Assembly: GCA_030248195.1 (NCBI GenBank)
Contig: JASAND010010946.1
Location: 1-64,000 of the forward strand
Origin: Trissonchulus latispiculum
Taxonomy: Eukaryota > Nematoda > Enoplea > Enoplida > Ironidae
Length of the DNA stretch: 64,000 bases
Direction of reading: 5' to 3'
Of this stretch, positions 11,634 through 22,874 are shown one piece after another. A program made the position numbers and the translations under genes. Numbering within the stretch: the stretch's first letter is position 1; every line of letters starts with the position of its first letter. The notes below the pieces were generated by a model that saw only the letters and a list, made by a program, of their open reading frames with translations, did not search any database and was not told the DNA's origin.

Positions 11634-12590
11634 TTAAGGGGGGAGGCTACCACAGGTTTTGTTAGTTGGCCGACTTTGTCCGATTGGCCTACTTTTCGGC
11701 ACAGATATCGGGTACTCAGATCTTAGCGGCCCTCCAGCCCTGTGCCGCTGTTGATTTCATGTGCGCGACCCCCCCCCCCATTTATTTATCACAACTACCA
11801 ACATAATTGATTAAAACTTTCTGCTGAATGCTAAGCCCCAGCTTCAAAGCTGCCATTTGGCATGTCTCCATCTGCAAAGACTACTGGACGGCTATATCGT
11901 ATCTGCTTCTAAGGAAATTCATTTTTAACGTTGGAGTTTCACCAAAATTTAAAAAATTTTGCCTAACGAAAGGAAAATTTAAATTCAGGTGCAAGCTATA
12001 AGGCTGTAATTTGGAGTATACATTGGCTCTATAGGTAAACTCACTTGTGCCAAATGGTAGGAAATTCATCTGACTGACACAATTTTTATGTCAATTCGAA
12101 TCCTCAAAAATTACCAGAATCGCCATTTTTGGTCTGCCGGATCCTGTGTATAAGCGTTCCGCAGTCATAGAAGTAGTAAACCATCACTAACCGAGTTGAA
12201 ATTTGGTGTGGGTGTATTGTCGACTACGCTGAGTTCAAATATCTCAAAAAGTGTCAGTTTCAAAAAGTTTATTTTTTTTTATTTGGGGGGTACCACTGCC
12301 CAAAAATGGCGATTCTGGCAATTTTTGAAGATTTAAGTTGATATAAAAATATTTTCCGTAGGCAGAATTTCCTACAATTTGGCACAAATGAGTAAGACCT
12401 TATTTCTAATAAGACCTCTGCCTAATTACAGTCTCATAGCTTGCACCAGAATTAAGTTGGTAGTTGTGGAAAATTGGGGGTCGGGCACATAAAAGCAACA
12501 GCGGCACACTACTGGAGGGCTACGACCATATTTTTGACCATACCCATGCTCGGTATCTGCGCTGAAAATTAGTCCGAAACAGGAGAGAGC
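11634..12590. repeat. Foldback repeat, family F, shorter copy
   Basis: Starts TTAAGGGGGGAGGCTACC. The left arm (…CAACTACCAACATAATT…, GCAAGCTATAAGGCTG, TTGTGCCAAATGGTAGGAAATTC) is mirrored by the right arm (GAATTTCCTACAATTTGGCACAA, CAGTCTCATAGCTTGC, AACTTGGTAG). It is homologous to the highly interrupted copy at 50117-62941 and keeps uninterrupted versions of two sites filled there. Right border approximate. Confidence 0.7.
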
Positions 12591-12992
12591 CAATGGCCAA
12601 CAACGCCCATTGGCTCTATCCTGTTTTGAACTAAAGACTTTGCGTTTATAACTGCAGGCAACATTTTTCATTATTTCTTTATTATTAATGCCTTGTATCC
12701 TTTGAGGATCCGCCTGCGAGCCCGCGTTTCCTTTATTTTCATGATGTGAAAATTAGTTTCATTATATATCAGTTGCAGTGTGCTGTGCTTGGGTAATGTA
12801 AAGGCTGTGTTCTCTACTTTCAAATTTTATTTGAAAACGTTATCAGCGGCTATCTGGACTTCCATGATGGAAGGTTTCATTCTAAGCTTCTGTTTGTTAC
12901 TCACAAATTAATCTCTGTTCTTTTTTTGGCTATACCGAAATGTTTTGAAAGCTTGACGTCTATACCCGAATAGCATAGTTATGGGTTCAATG

Positions 12993-15297
12993 CAGTGTTG
13001 GCATCTGGGATGGGATCCCATGGGATCCCATGGGATCCCATGGGATGGGATGGGATGGGATTGAAAACTCATCCCATGTGGGATCAGTGGGATTTTGTGG
13101 GATCATTTTGCCTTACAATGGCCTTCAAACACCGTTTCCAAATTTTGAAAAAGTGCAATATTTTGGTAAATTTGGCATAAAAATGTCTGTTCAATTTCAT
13201 GATTGGCGTATTGATGACTACCAGCAAAGCAAAGCATGGAGCTCTTTAAGGTGCTGGTATTTATTTAAATGTAACCTTACAGGCTCCAATTTTTGTTATG
13301 CACGTTGATGAAACTTTCCAAATATGGTTGTCTTTAACATTCTGGGACCAGTCCCGAATTTTTAGGTGAAAAAAGAAAAATCTTTGGTTTTTGCCAATAT
13401 TCTCTCAGTTCGTTATCGATACACGTGATTGGTTGATATAAATGGAAAAGGGTCACCGAAATGAACATTTTAGCTTTTACGACCTTTGAGCTATGTTAAG
13501 CTAGCAGTTAAAAGGGTCCATCATGAAAAATTTTTAGATCACTGATTTCGTTCACTTTCGCACATAAACTAACCACATATGTCGTGCATATCAAGTTCAC
13601 ATTTTGACTCCTTTGTTCAGTTCTCCCATCAACCCATCAACTGTGTGCAATTTGAATATGAGCGAGTACGAGAGTTTTGCACACAGTTGAAGCAAATTTT
13701 CGCAAGTCAGTCAACTTCAAGTTTTTATAAAATGAATAAATATGTTCAAATGCAAAAATATGCAATTTTGCAACATAGCATGATCGTAAAATGTAAAGCC
13801 TCTCTGTAAAAATCAGCAATTTTCACACTTTTACAGAAAAAATTTCATTTCAGCGCCAAAAAATCTCTACACTGGCAAAGGATTCCAAGCAGCATTGGGT
13901 ATCGTTTGAAAAATTCATACATGTACACTGCCACTGTGGAATTAGAATTTTTAGTTACAATCTCTAGTTTTTTTATAATCTGCAGCTAAACAAATCCTAA
14001 TGACCCTCATTTTTGGTCACCAAAAGCGACCCAATTTAGCGACTTTCGGCAGTTCGCTAACTTCACAAAATAATTAAAAGTTTCTGAAGACCTGGTTCAA
14101 AATTGCAATTCCACAGTGACACAGTGTTTAGAGTTTTAAAACTATACAAATGTTACCCAGTATCTTACATCAGTTTCGAGTTTTTTGGTGCAGAATTATA
14201 ATCGACACTTTTTCGATTTCCTATTTCGACACAGCAGACCTCTGCCTGCTTTTGAATTTTTCTCTTAGTGCCCCATCCCAGTTGCTTTCGTGATGAAGAG
14301 TAGTGCTATATCAAATTTTGCACTGGGTCCACTGTATGGCACTGAATAATTGCATATCGCAATTACCCTAGGCGTAGGCAAGGCTAAGGTGAATTTTCTC
14401 AACAACCGGAGGAGGTGAGATTTAAATTTGATATTATTTTATTTATATTATTTTAATTTTACACAACCTTTGAGCTACCTCTTGTGTGGTCAAATCAATA
14501 TAAGCCAAAAACGATTTTGGGGGTTAAAAACGACCATTTTTGAGGAAATTAGTTGTGTCAAAATTACTGCCAAATTTTACGGAGAATTTTGAATTATTTT
14601 TACTCAATCGATTTAATCCTATCGCTTTACTTTCTACTAAATTTATGCAATCTAATTGCACATTTTATTAATGCCTATTAGCTGGAGTTCGTTGCTTTAA
14701 GCTAGAGATTTAGCCGACAAACGTATTTGGCAAAACTTCGATCATTTTATATTAAACATCAATTTCTCAAAAACTACCCCATGGATTTGCGTAAGCTATG
14801 GCAGAAGGAACAAGAAAAAGACCTTGAGCCAAAACCATAAATTTTCCTCGACCGACATGTCCTTCATATCATGGCACGGAAAAATATTGCCCCATTCTAT
14901 AGTTTTGAAAAATCGATACTCAAAGTTTGATGGTCTATAATCTATATTTAGTTAGTATGTCAAAAAATTTTGCTGGTTTTTTGCAAATTTTGCTTTATTT
15001 ATATTTACTGATTATAAGCTTTAAAACGGTGTGTCAAATTTTTCCAACTCGCAAAATTGCGAAAGTTTATTGCGTTTCAAAATTCCCCTCACAAAAGGAT
15101 GCCACCACATTAAGACCTTACGACAATATTAAAATTTCAATGCTATAGCGATTGCACGGTCAAATACCGCAAGTGGGATTATATGGGATTGGAAAAAGCC
15201 AGTTCGGACAAATGGGATGGGATGGGACGGCGAATTTGAAAATCTGGTGGGATGGGATGGGATGGGATCAAAGAATTCGTCCCATTTGCCAACTCTG
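12993..15297. mobile_element. hAT-like non-autonomous element, 2305 bp, GGGAT-rich ends
   Basis: Ends CAGTGTTGGCA and (complement) CAGAGTTGGCA are hAT-type, flanked by the perfect 8-bp duplication GTTCAATG (12985-12992, 15298-15305). Subterminal tandem (T)GGGAT/GGGATCCCA repeats occur at both ends. No transposase. The interior (about 13730-14060) matches 21190-21505. Confidence 0.8.
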
Positions 15298-15356
15298 GTT
15301 CAATGACTGAAAAATCAATAGTTTACGTTTGGAATCTGGAAAAGGTTTTTCTTGAG

Positions 15357-16005
15357 TAGTCAGAATTTCATATGTCAGAATTTCATTAATCAGTATTTAT
15401 GTTTTTGAAATAATGTAAGTTGAACCTTCATTTGTCAGAATTTCATATGTCAGAATTTCCTTTGTCAAAATTTCGTTTGTCAGAATTTTCTTCCTTGCGC
15501 AAAGTAACAAGATGGCTGATCTTGATGATAATTCTATAAAATTGTCTCTAGTCGACACAAACATGTGCCTTGGCTCTAGCACAAGCTACGAGCAAAATTA
15601 TCATTTTAAAATGGGTCCGCAGCAGCTGGGTTGGTTCCGCCTATACCTGCCTACATCTTACAGACAGGAAATGACGATAGGCTGTTTCGTTCGAATCCTG
15701 AAAGAATCAGACTGGCCAAGAGTACATAATAACTGTTGGATTATGTCCTCTTGTTATGGCGCAATTCGTTAAGGGTCTTTTTGGGGAAGAGTTAAGAGTT
15801 GCAAAAGAGAATTGTAGCTCTGTTCTTCTCTATTCTACCCTAAATTATCGGGAAAGGCCCAAGATTGTGCAGCAACGTGCAAAATTTTGAAGAAACTAGG
15901 AAAATAAAATTCTGACTAATGAAATTTAAATTTGTATTATTTCAAAATTTAAATTATGACTAATGAAATTTTGACTGATGAAATTCTGATTAATATGATT
16001 CTGAG
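15357..16005. mobile_element. MITE built from GTCAGAATTTCAT iterons
   Basis: About six copies of GTCAGAATTTCAT(AT) between 15359 and 15490 are mirrored by four or five copies of the complementary ATGAAATTCTGACT between 15905 and 16005. Between them lies an ORF without recognisable relatives (15512-15772). No confident target duplication. Confidence 0.5.
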
Positions 16006-16179
16006 TGATGAAAGTAGACGTCTGGAAATAGCAAGTGAGGAGTTCTGTATGCAAATTTGGAGGAAGGATATGTTGATCGATGAAGGCAAAAAGGCACATG
16101 TTCAGCCCTTAGGCATTACTATCACATCTTTTTGGCTGCTCTTAAAAGCCTAGATCATTCATGTTTTATTTTGTTTTAG

Positions 16180-16927
16180 AGCCCTGGGGCGCTCTTCGCC
16201 ATTGGTGGGGGTACCTTTGGATTGTTGGCAAAGTTGTGGAGAAATTCATTCAGGAGAACTTCCGATTGTTCATTTAAACAACTTCTTCATCTATTGACAG
16301 TTTTGCGCATGCCTTACGCGGAAAAAAGGCAAATTTTTGATGATTTTCTTGAAAGCGATTGCCAGCACAATGTTTGCCAATCTGATGAAGACGTGAATGT
16401 CCATCAAATTACTGCCGACCCTTTGGATTCCTCCCCTCAGCTTGATCAGGGCACACAGTTGTTGTCTTTACGATACTTGCAGACTAGGGACCGTGGGAGG
16501 ATGTATATTCCAGATATGGAATTGCTGCCTTTTTTACGAACCGTTAATGATATGACTGTTCATACCATGCAAGAAAGCTTGTACGGTCCTCAGTGTTGCA
16601 AAAGTGTTAGTCAAACCTGGCACGAGGTTGAGAAAGTACATGATGATCTGTTTGTTGAATTCAGTGTGTGACGTGTGTGTATTTAAGGTTCTGTCAAAAA
16701 GGGCGTCGTGTCGTTGTTTAGGTGTCAACTTTGTTTGTAAGCCCACAAGGGCTATTCTTGTGAAATTTTTTGACTCTTGGTTAAGAAAACTGGTTAATTG
16801 TCGCATTAATGAAAGTTTTGTTGCCTACAAAGTTAAGGTTGCTGGGTTTGCAAAATCGCTGTTGCTTGGTGGCCTTAACTTAAGAGATAAGTTGTATGCC
16901 TTGACTGATAAAGAAAATGTGGATTGA
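16180..16927 (+). pseudogene. Unrecognised protein of the 17.9 kb element, exon B (frameshifted C terminus)
   Basis: Acceptor TTTTGTTTTAG precedes 16180, and the phase (0) matches exon A. The frame starts SPGALFAIGGGTFGLL and stays open to a TGA at 16669-16671. Protein-like sequence then continues in the +1 frame to a TGA at 16925-16927, with a poly(A) signal 40 bases later. The switch falls in a GTGTGTGACGTGTGTGT run, so a one-base slip or assembly error is likely; a tiny intron is less likely. Contains several CC/C-rich spots but no clear zinc finger. Best read as the 3' exon of the plus-strand gene of this element, broken or mis-sequenced at 16.67 kb. Confidence 0.6.
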
Positions 16928-16966
16928 CAACAATGTGTATTCTTTATATTGCGTTCGTACTGGCTC

Positions 16967-16972
16967 AATAAA
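16967..16972 (+). terminator. Poly(A) signal of the plus-strand element gene
   Basis: AATAAA 40 bases after the stop at 16925-16927. Confidence 0.6.
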
Positions 16973-17164
16973 CTCAGTGGCGACTTTATATTAGGACCTG
17001 TTTTATAGTTAGCCAGATTTAGCCGTGTATTACTTCGAGCGTTAAATGGTAGCGGTGAACTGGCTAATTTAAGGGGAGTCCAATTTTTTGTCATTTTTTA
17101 TTTTCTCCGAGGTTGTTGATCAGGTAGTTCAAGTAATCTAATTTAATGGGATTTAAACGTTGTA

Positions 17165-17268
17165 ATCAAGATATTTTGCGGTTGTAACAACAGAGAATAT
17201 CCCAGGATGTGTTAAACATTTTGCGGTTGTAACAACAGAGAATATCTCAGAATGTGATAAACATTGGA
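17165..17268. repeat. Two-copy ~50-bp tandem repeat
   Basis: ATTTTGCGGTTGTAACAACA and the following GAGAATATC(C/T)CA(G)GATGTG.TAAACA occur twice in a row with a few differences. Confidence 0.7.
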
Positions 17269-18395
17269 AATGATATAAGTTTTAGGTTATTTGAGTCAGT
17301 TTGACAAAAGTCGCAAACTGATTCGAGAGAAAATTCGCGTCACGAGTACATACTTGCTCGCGTATGATAACGGTTCCGCTTGGCCATTACATTATTTAAT
17401 AGCCTCCGAACTGTGACCTAGACGACGTAGAATTTTGCTCTGTGTGCTTCAGAATTTTATTTAACTTTAAATTATTAATTTTGGTTTCGGTTTCAACAGG
17501 CAACAAACTGTGATAATACAGACCACAGTTCTAAACACATGGCTAATATATAATGTAATGATTGTACAGTATTGTTGTGTTATTCACGAGATTTTTCCGT
17601 TGGAACAACTGCCCATTTACGATGTTTAACACTTTCATAGTGCTACTTTGAGGGGAATGGTCTGACAACGCCAAGAGACTTGTTTAAGATTTTAAAATCT
17701 CGTTTAGGCAATTTAAATTACAAGATTCGCAAAAGTGAAGGATCGAGGAAGTCAAGAAATGACCAATAAATGGACACTTTATCTAGTTTATCACCCCACC
17801 CAACCCTACTAAGAAATCTCATTTAGACCTAGAAATAAGCTGTATACCAAACCAAAAGTACATAACAGAATTTGTTACATTAAAATGATCTTTCGATTCG
17901 CCGTCATTATCTGTCTGATCGGCAACTCGCCCCATAGGAAGTACTGGGGTCAACCTAGGCAGGTTTAATAGTTAGCAGATGGCAGCTTAGCTTTAACTAT
18001 TAACTTTACCTTTAGCGTTAGTTTTAATTAATTCATTTACACTATATTTTGCCAGATCAATTGACCCACCCACAGGCCAGCCTACAGTGCGGTCGGATAA
18101 CGGCCGACCGACCGATCGGCCAAGATGCAAGTCAACAATCAGAAATTTAGCATTTAGGCAATTAAGCTAAAATGAAAATGTCTACAATTAGCCATTAGCA
18201 TCAGATTTAGTTTCACACTCGTTACTCCTCTTCATCATCTTTCTGCTCCTGTTCCAGTAGTAGGACAAATACTGGATAGGCGTCAAGAAGGGACATGGTT
18301 TGGACGCTGGAGCTGCATATTTACACATAACCTGTGAAAAATATCTGGTTTTAGTATCGCCGGTGTGCTAGCCAGAACTTCTACAAACTGACAAA

Positions 18396-18495
18396 ACACT
18401 TTCATCTCCAAATGACGGAGAGTTTGGTACGGTTCTATGGCTGTTAAGATATCTATAAGATATATATATATCTTAAGATATATAGTTAGATATTT

Positions 18496-18578
<83 letters not shown>

Positions 18579-19054
18579 TAACCATACATTAACATAGGGT
18601 CGGGTCCTGGGGGGGGCTTGTCCCCAAAAAATTTTGAGGGGGCTTGTACCTTGAACAGAAATTTTCCGGGGGGCTTGTACCTCAAGAATAAATTTGTTAA
18701 ATTTTTTCAAAAAATTAACGCTAATTTTATCAAAAATTCGAAAAAATCTTCAATTTTTGGAAAAACTTTCAAAATTTTGATCGATTTTCTTGAAAAATTA
18801 GACATTTTAACTAAAAAATTCCGGCGAAGCCGGAAATGTTTTGAAATTTTACTGTAAAACCTAATTTTTCCCGGCTATTTTTGGTTACCCCTTGGCCTTT
18901 TTTTCGTTACCCCTTGTCCCCGACGGCGATAGGGCTTGTACCTTGTCCGGGTTGGGGGGGGCTTGGACCCCCCCCCAGACCCCCCCGCGTTAACCTATGA
19001 TCTTAACAGCCATAGAACCATACCAAAATCTCCGTCATTTGAAGATGAAAGTGT
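18396..19054. mobile_element. MITE with ~57-bp TIRs containing a TA microsatellite and G-run block
   Basis: ACACTTTCATCTCCAAATGA...GGTTCTATGGCTGTTAAGAT at the left is mirrored at 18997-19054. Inside are an (AT)n run (about 18500-18577), a block of G-runs with repeated GGGGCTTGTACCTTG units, and a TTCCGGCGAAGCCGGAA hairpin near 18820. It may be two nested elements. ORFs made of Tyr-Ile repeats here are microsatellite artefacts. Confidence 0.6.
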
Positions 19055-19890
19055 ATTGTATAACTATAACTAGTCAAGCAGCAAACGGTAGTACTCCTGT
19101 ATTGCAGTAACCAAGTGCTATCAAGTACGTATGATTGCGCCTAACTAACGCCAAGAGTCTGCATTAAGCCTGCGGATGCTTAATATTGAAATTTGGGAGG
19201 CTGTACTGCTTAAGCATGTGTTTGTAGATGTTTGAACTAAAACGCACCTTACTGGATAATCTAACCTCGTGTTAGTAGAATCACATGGTTGAGCGTTCTT
19301 CCCTTTCGAAACTCGGAAGATGTCCCACTTAGAATTGTTAACCGTAAGTTTATATGAGAAAAAACCAAAAGGAATTTGATTGGGTACTATAGCTGACGTA
19401 CCTGCGGCGTCTAATGTTCCTTTTGGTTTGTTCGCAAATCAACTCATGGATAACAATGCTAAGCGGTACACCCTAAGCGATTAGCCAATCAGAAACATTC
19501 TAGTTCAAACAACGTCTATAAGCACATGCTTACCAATGAGGAGCGGTACACCCCCGAGATTTCAAGCTTCATGTACTTATCATCTCGCATCCGTAATCTA
19601 CTATGAAGGGCTGAATATCTTACTCTTCATGCTATAAACTCTTGCTAAATCCTATTCGGTAAATAGACTATAGACTATTAACTAATATTTCTAACTGTAA
19701 TAGCACTCCATGTTTAGACTTCTCAAACAATCGCATTCTATCTGGAACGTAATATATACATCCTATTTCAACCTGGTTCATCCTCTACAATACTGCATAT
19801 TTAAGAGCAACAAAGCATTTATTTACCAACAGTACAATTACATAGGTAACGCTGGCCGTAACAAAAGATTTCCAAAAATTTGAGGATTCC

Positions 19891-20232
19891 TTACAGCATG
19901 ACACGTGAAGAGTCAGTACGAATAAATGGATTATTGTCATCGTCAATATCTAAGACAGACGCAGGACACTGAGATCCGGAAGCGGCAGGACACTGAGATC
20001 CGGAGGCACTAGGTAAAGTGGAGGTAGAGGGTTCGTCAAGCTTAGCCTTCGAAGTGCACGGCTCCGAAGGCAAAATAGAGGGCATCTCTGCCAAAATATT
20101 AGCAGTCTTCCGCTTTCTCTTGGACCGCTTTGCCTTGATGTCGGCAGAAACATTTTCTATCACATCAGAAATAGCTTCTTCTTGTCGGACTTGTTCCTTG
20201 TGCGTATCATCCACAATTGAGGAAATCTTGCC
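19891..20232 (-). CDS. Unrecognised minus-strand gene of the 17.9 kb element, 3' terminal exon
   Basis: Begins after a TCTTTCCTTTAG acceptor in phase 0 and ends at a stop at 19893-19891, encoding about 113 residues. The N-terminal third is acidic/polar, followed by a nuclear-localisation-like KRSKRKRK and a Ser/Thr/Pro-rich tail holding a tandem SGSQCPA duplication. Low-complexity, probably disordered. It could be the C-terminal exon of the gene whose 5' exon is at 22159-22874, but the phases (2 versus 0) require at least one exon between them. Confidence 0.4.
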   Translation of the reverse strand, partial: GKISSIVDDTHKEQVRQEEAISDVIENVSADIKAKRSKRKRKTANILAEMPSILPSEPCTSKAKLDEPSTSTLPSASGSQCPAASGSQCPASVLDIDDDNNPFIRTDSSRVML

Positions 20233-20764
20233 CTAAAGGAAAGACAATCCAAAATTGCAATTTTGATAGAAACAAAACATTTACATGTATAGAATGTGCC
20301 TTCACAAAAAAGTGGTTGTTGATTGAAGAAGAAAGAGCGGTTGATTTCAGACCCGATAGTCCGTGGTACGAATCTGACACAAGGCTTTCACTAATCTCCT
20401 TGGTCAAAGGATTACGACATGTCGGATCGCGGCGGGTTAGCCAAATCAGGTATCTAACCTTAATTGGTCTGTTCAGGGGTACCATTATTGCGGGAATGTA
20501 AACAGGAGTTCCATGTAGGGATCTCTTTCGCGGATTCAGTCATAATTTGATGTCACTCTTGTCTCTGAGGCTCTGTATCCGAAGAAGAGTATTGGGCTGG
20601 CTCTGTGGTCTGATGAAAATATTCTCCGCGGGTCACCATCATTATTTGCAAAAGAATTGTATTGTATCGTAATTGATACTTTGAAGCATGAAGCTGTAGG
20701 TTTAGTGTTCTAGCCTGTCCGCATATAGCTTTCAGGAACATTTATTATAAACGAGTATCAGCGA

Positions 20765-21735
20765 AATGAGGGTGCTGCAGACAACTGAAGCAAGTTTGCG
20801 CAAATCAGCTTCATATATTTAGCTTATTTTGCTATGCACGTTTAAAACAATTAATGAAAACATTTTCGAACAGATTCAAGCCAGATAAGCATGATCAGAA
20901 GCTTCCTTAAAGGATTTTCCGAAGTAAACAAGGCCATTGTTCCCACCGATGTAATGAAATCTTTAAGAGCGCTTAACTTAAAATAGAAGCATTTCCGAGC
21001 GATAGTTCTATGAGAAGAATTCATCCCTGCACTGAGAGCTTTCGATTAATATATAATATGCCATAATATTTTGAAAATTTTGAAAAATCGCCGTTTTGTG
21101 AATTTCGGGGTCTGAGGTTCACCATTGGCGCACTGAGAAGTACTGGACACAGCTGTCGGCATAATTCATGCAACAAATTGATCCTAAGGCATGAATAAAC
21201 ATGTTGAAATGCAAAAAACGCAATTTCGCAAAATAGCTTGGTCGTAAAATGCCTATCTTTCAAAAAAAAGCAGCAATTTTCGCAATTTGGCAAAAAGAAT
21301 TAATTACTGCGCCAAAAAATCTCGACACTGGCAAAAGATTCGAAGTAACATTGGGTATCCTTCAAAAGCTTTATACATATACTGTGTCACTGTTTAATTA
21401 GACTTTTTGGTTAGGACTTCTATTTTTTATAATACACAGTCAAACTTAGTGACCCCCATTTTTGGCAGATTTTAGCAATTTTCGGCAGTTCGCTAACTTG
21501 AAAAATTCAATTCAAAATTTTTTTGGCGCAGAATTATAATCGACACTTTTTTGATACCCAATGTTTAACACATGCATACCTCCACTTTGAGGTGAATTTT
21601 CTCAACAATCGTAAGAGATCCAACTTAAATTTTATAAACTCGTTAAAATATCCCACTTGGACAATAAAATATGTGAAAATGAGAAAAAACGGAGATGGTC
21701 TAAAAAATGACCCTAAAGTGGAACCCCCCCCTTAA
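20765..21735. repeat. Dispersed repeat shared with the hAT-like element interior
   Basis: Stretches 21190-21505 and 13730-14060 align in direct orientation (ATGAATAAA.ATGTT.AAATGCAAAA, GCGCCAAAAAATCTC.ACACTGGCAAA, TTTCGGCAGTTCGCTAAC). The end at 21640-21735 resembles the MITE at 7519-7864. Old, diverged, noncoding. Confidence 0.55.
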
Positions 21736-22158
21736 TTTTTAAGCACTCATTAGCTTAGTTATGGCATAATACGTGGAAACCAGGCTATTTTTATATGTAT
21801 ATACTGTAATAATGTTAGCATTTTTAGCCCATTTATCCCACCACGTTTTGACCTTTCCCAACCAGTGAGGGGGGAGTTATTTATCCCCCACAATCCCCGC
21901 GCCACACTCGTCCCCTTCGGCATTTTTGCCTAGAAAAACTCCAGCAGGGTAGTATCCTGGGGCGTTGTCCTACATAAACTTTTGTGGAGGCTTGTAACGT
22001 GAAGCCAACTTTTCGAGTTGGCTTGTACCACAGGCCTAATTTAACGATAATAGTAAATAAATTAGTAATGACATTAATGATTAACAAAACTGCATCGAAA
22101 TATCAATTTTAAGAAAAAATTTTGATCGATAGACTCGTTGTACAAAATGAATATATAC

Positions 22159-22874
22159 CTTAATGGAGAAAGGAAAGAGATATTGACTCTACTGGATGGA
22201 CTTCTGATCGACTGTTTAACCTTTTGCGCCGAACCTTCTGAAACCTCGCACTTCGCTTCCAATCTGCGGAAATACCGCATGCACGTCTTGCACAAGACAG
22301 TACCAAAACGGTTAGAGCGATGGTTGAGTTTATTAAGCCAGCGTTCACACTTATGACTTCTCACTGCACCAAACGGAAAATCTTCCTCTACAGCCTGTCG
22401 AGGTACAGTAACCAACCGTTTTCTAATCCCGGCAAATTCGGTTGGAGTAAGCCCCTGACAAAATGTGTAATTTCCATTTAATTGGTTAATGCGGGACTCT
22501 ACCACGGACGAAAATTCATCAGGGTCCAGATTATTTGCACAAATGATAACATGTCCCAGGACTTTAAATCGTACACAACCATGATCTGAAAACCAAAGGC
22601 GGGCAGATCGGTCTGGTCCGTTTAAGGAAATAGGAATGTCACTAATGCGACGCCAAACTTCGCACCAACTCGACCCAGCGATTTTTTCTTCGGAAAATGC
22701 CAATTTCTGACGGTCTTCTACTGCAGATTTTTGAATGGCATATGCTGTTCGTTTAGCCTTTTGCTGATCATCCAAGTGCTGCCGTAAATCCGCCAAATTA
22801 ATCAAATCATCAAGCAAATTAGGACTGATGTGCTTAGAACTCATCAGACCGAAGCTATAAACATTAATATTCAT
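22159..22874 (-). CDS. Unrecognised minus-strand protein, 5' exon with Cys/His cluster
   Basis: ATG at 22874. About 238 codons to a candidate donor AAG|GTATAT (intron from 22158). Residues ~40-65 are Lys/Arg/Gln-rich helix. The middle is globular (GCVRFKVLGHVIICANN). Near residue 185-210 is a Cys/His cluster (HKCERWL, LCKTCMRYF, AKC) followed by SPSS...FLSP. This Cys-plus-SP pattern loosely resembles an uncharacterised repeat-associated family that I recall from basal animals, but I cannot name it. It lies inside the 17.9 kb element and reads inward from the right TIR, so it is a candidate element-encoded protein. Open frame past the donor is hydrophobic and probably intronic. Confidence 0.5.

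Noticed and set aside
15359..16005. CRISPR-like regular repeats
   Set aside because: Units invert between the two ends and spacing is irregular; the genome is eukaryotic. It is a MITE.
18283..18710. Long minus-strand ORFs of Tyr-Ile repeats
   Set aside because: They are translations of the (AT)n microsatellite inside a MITE.
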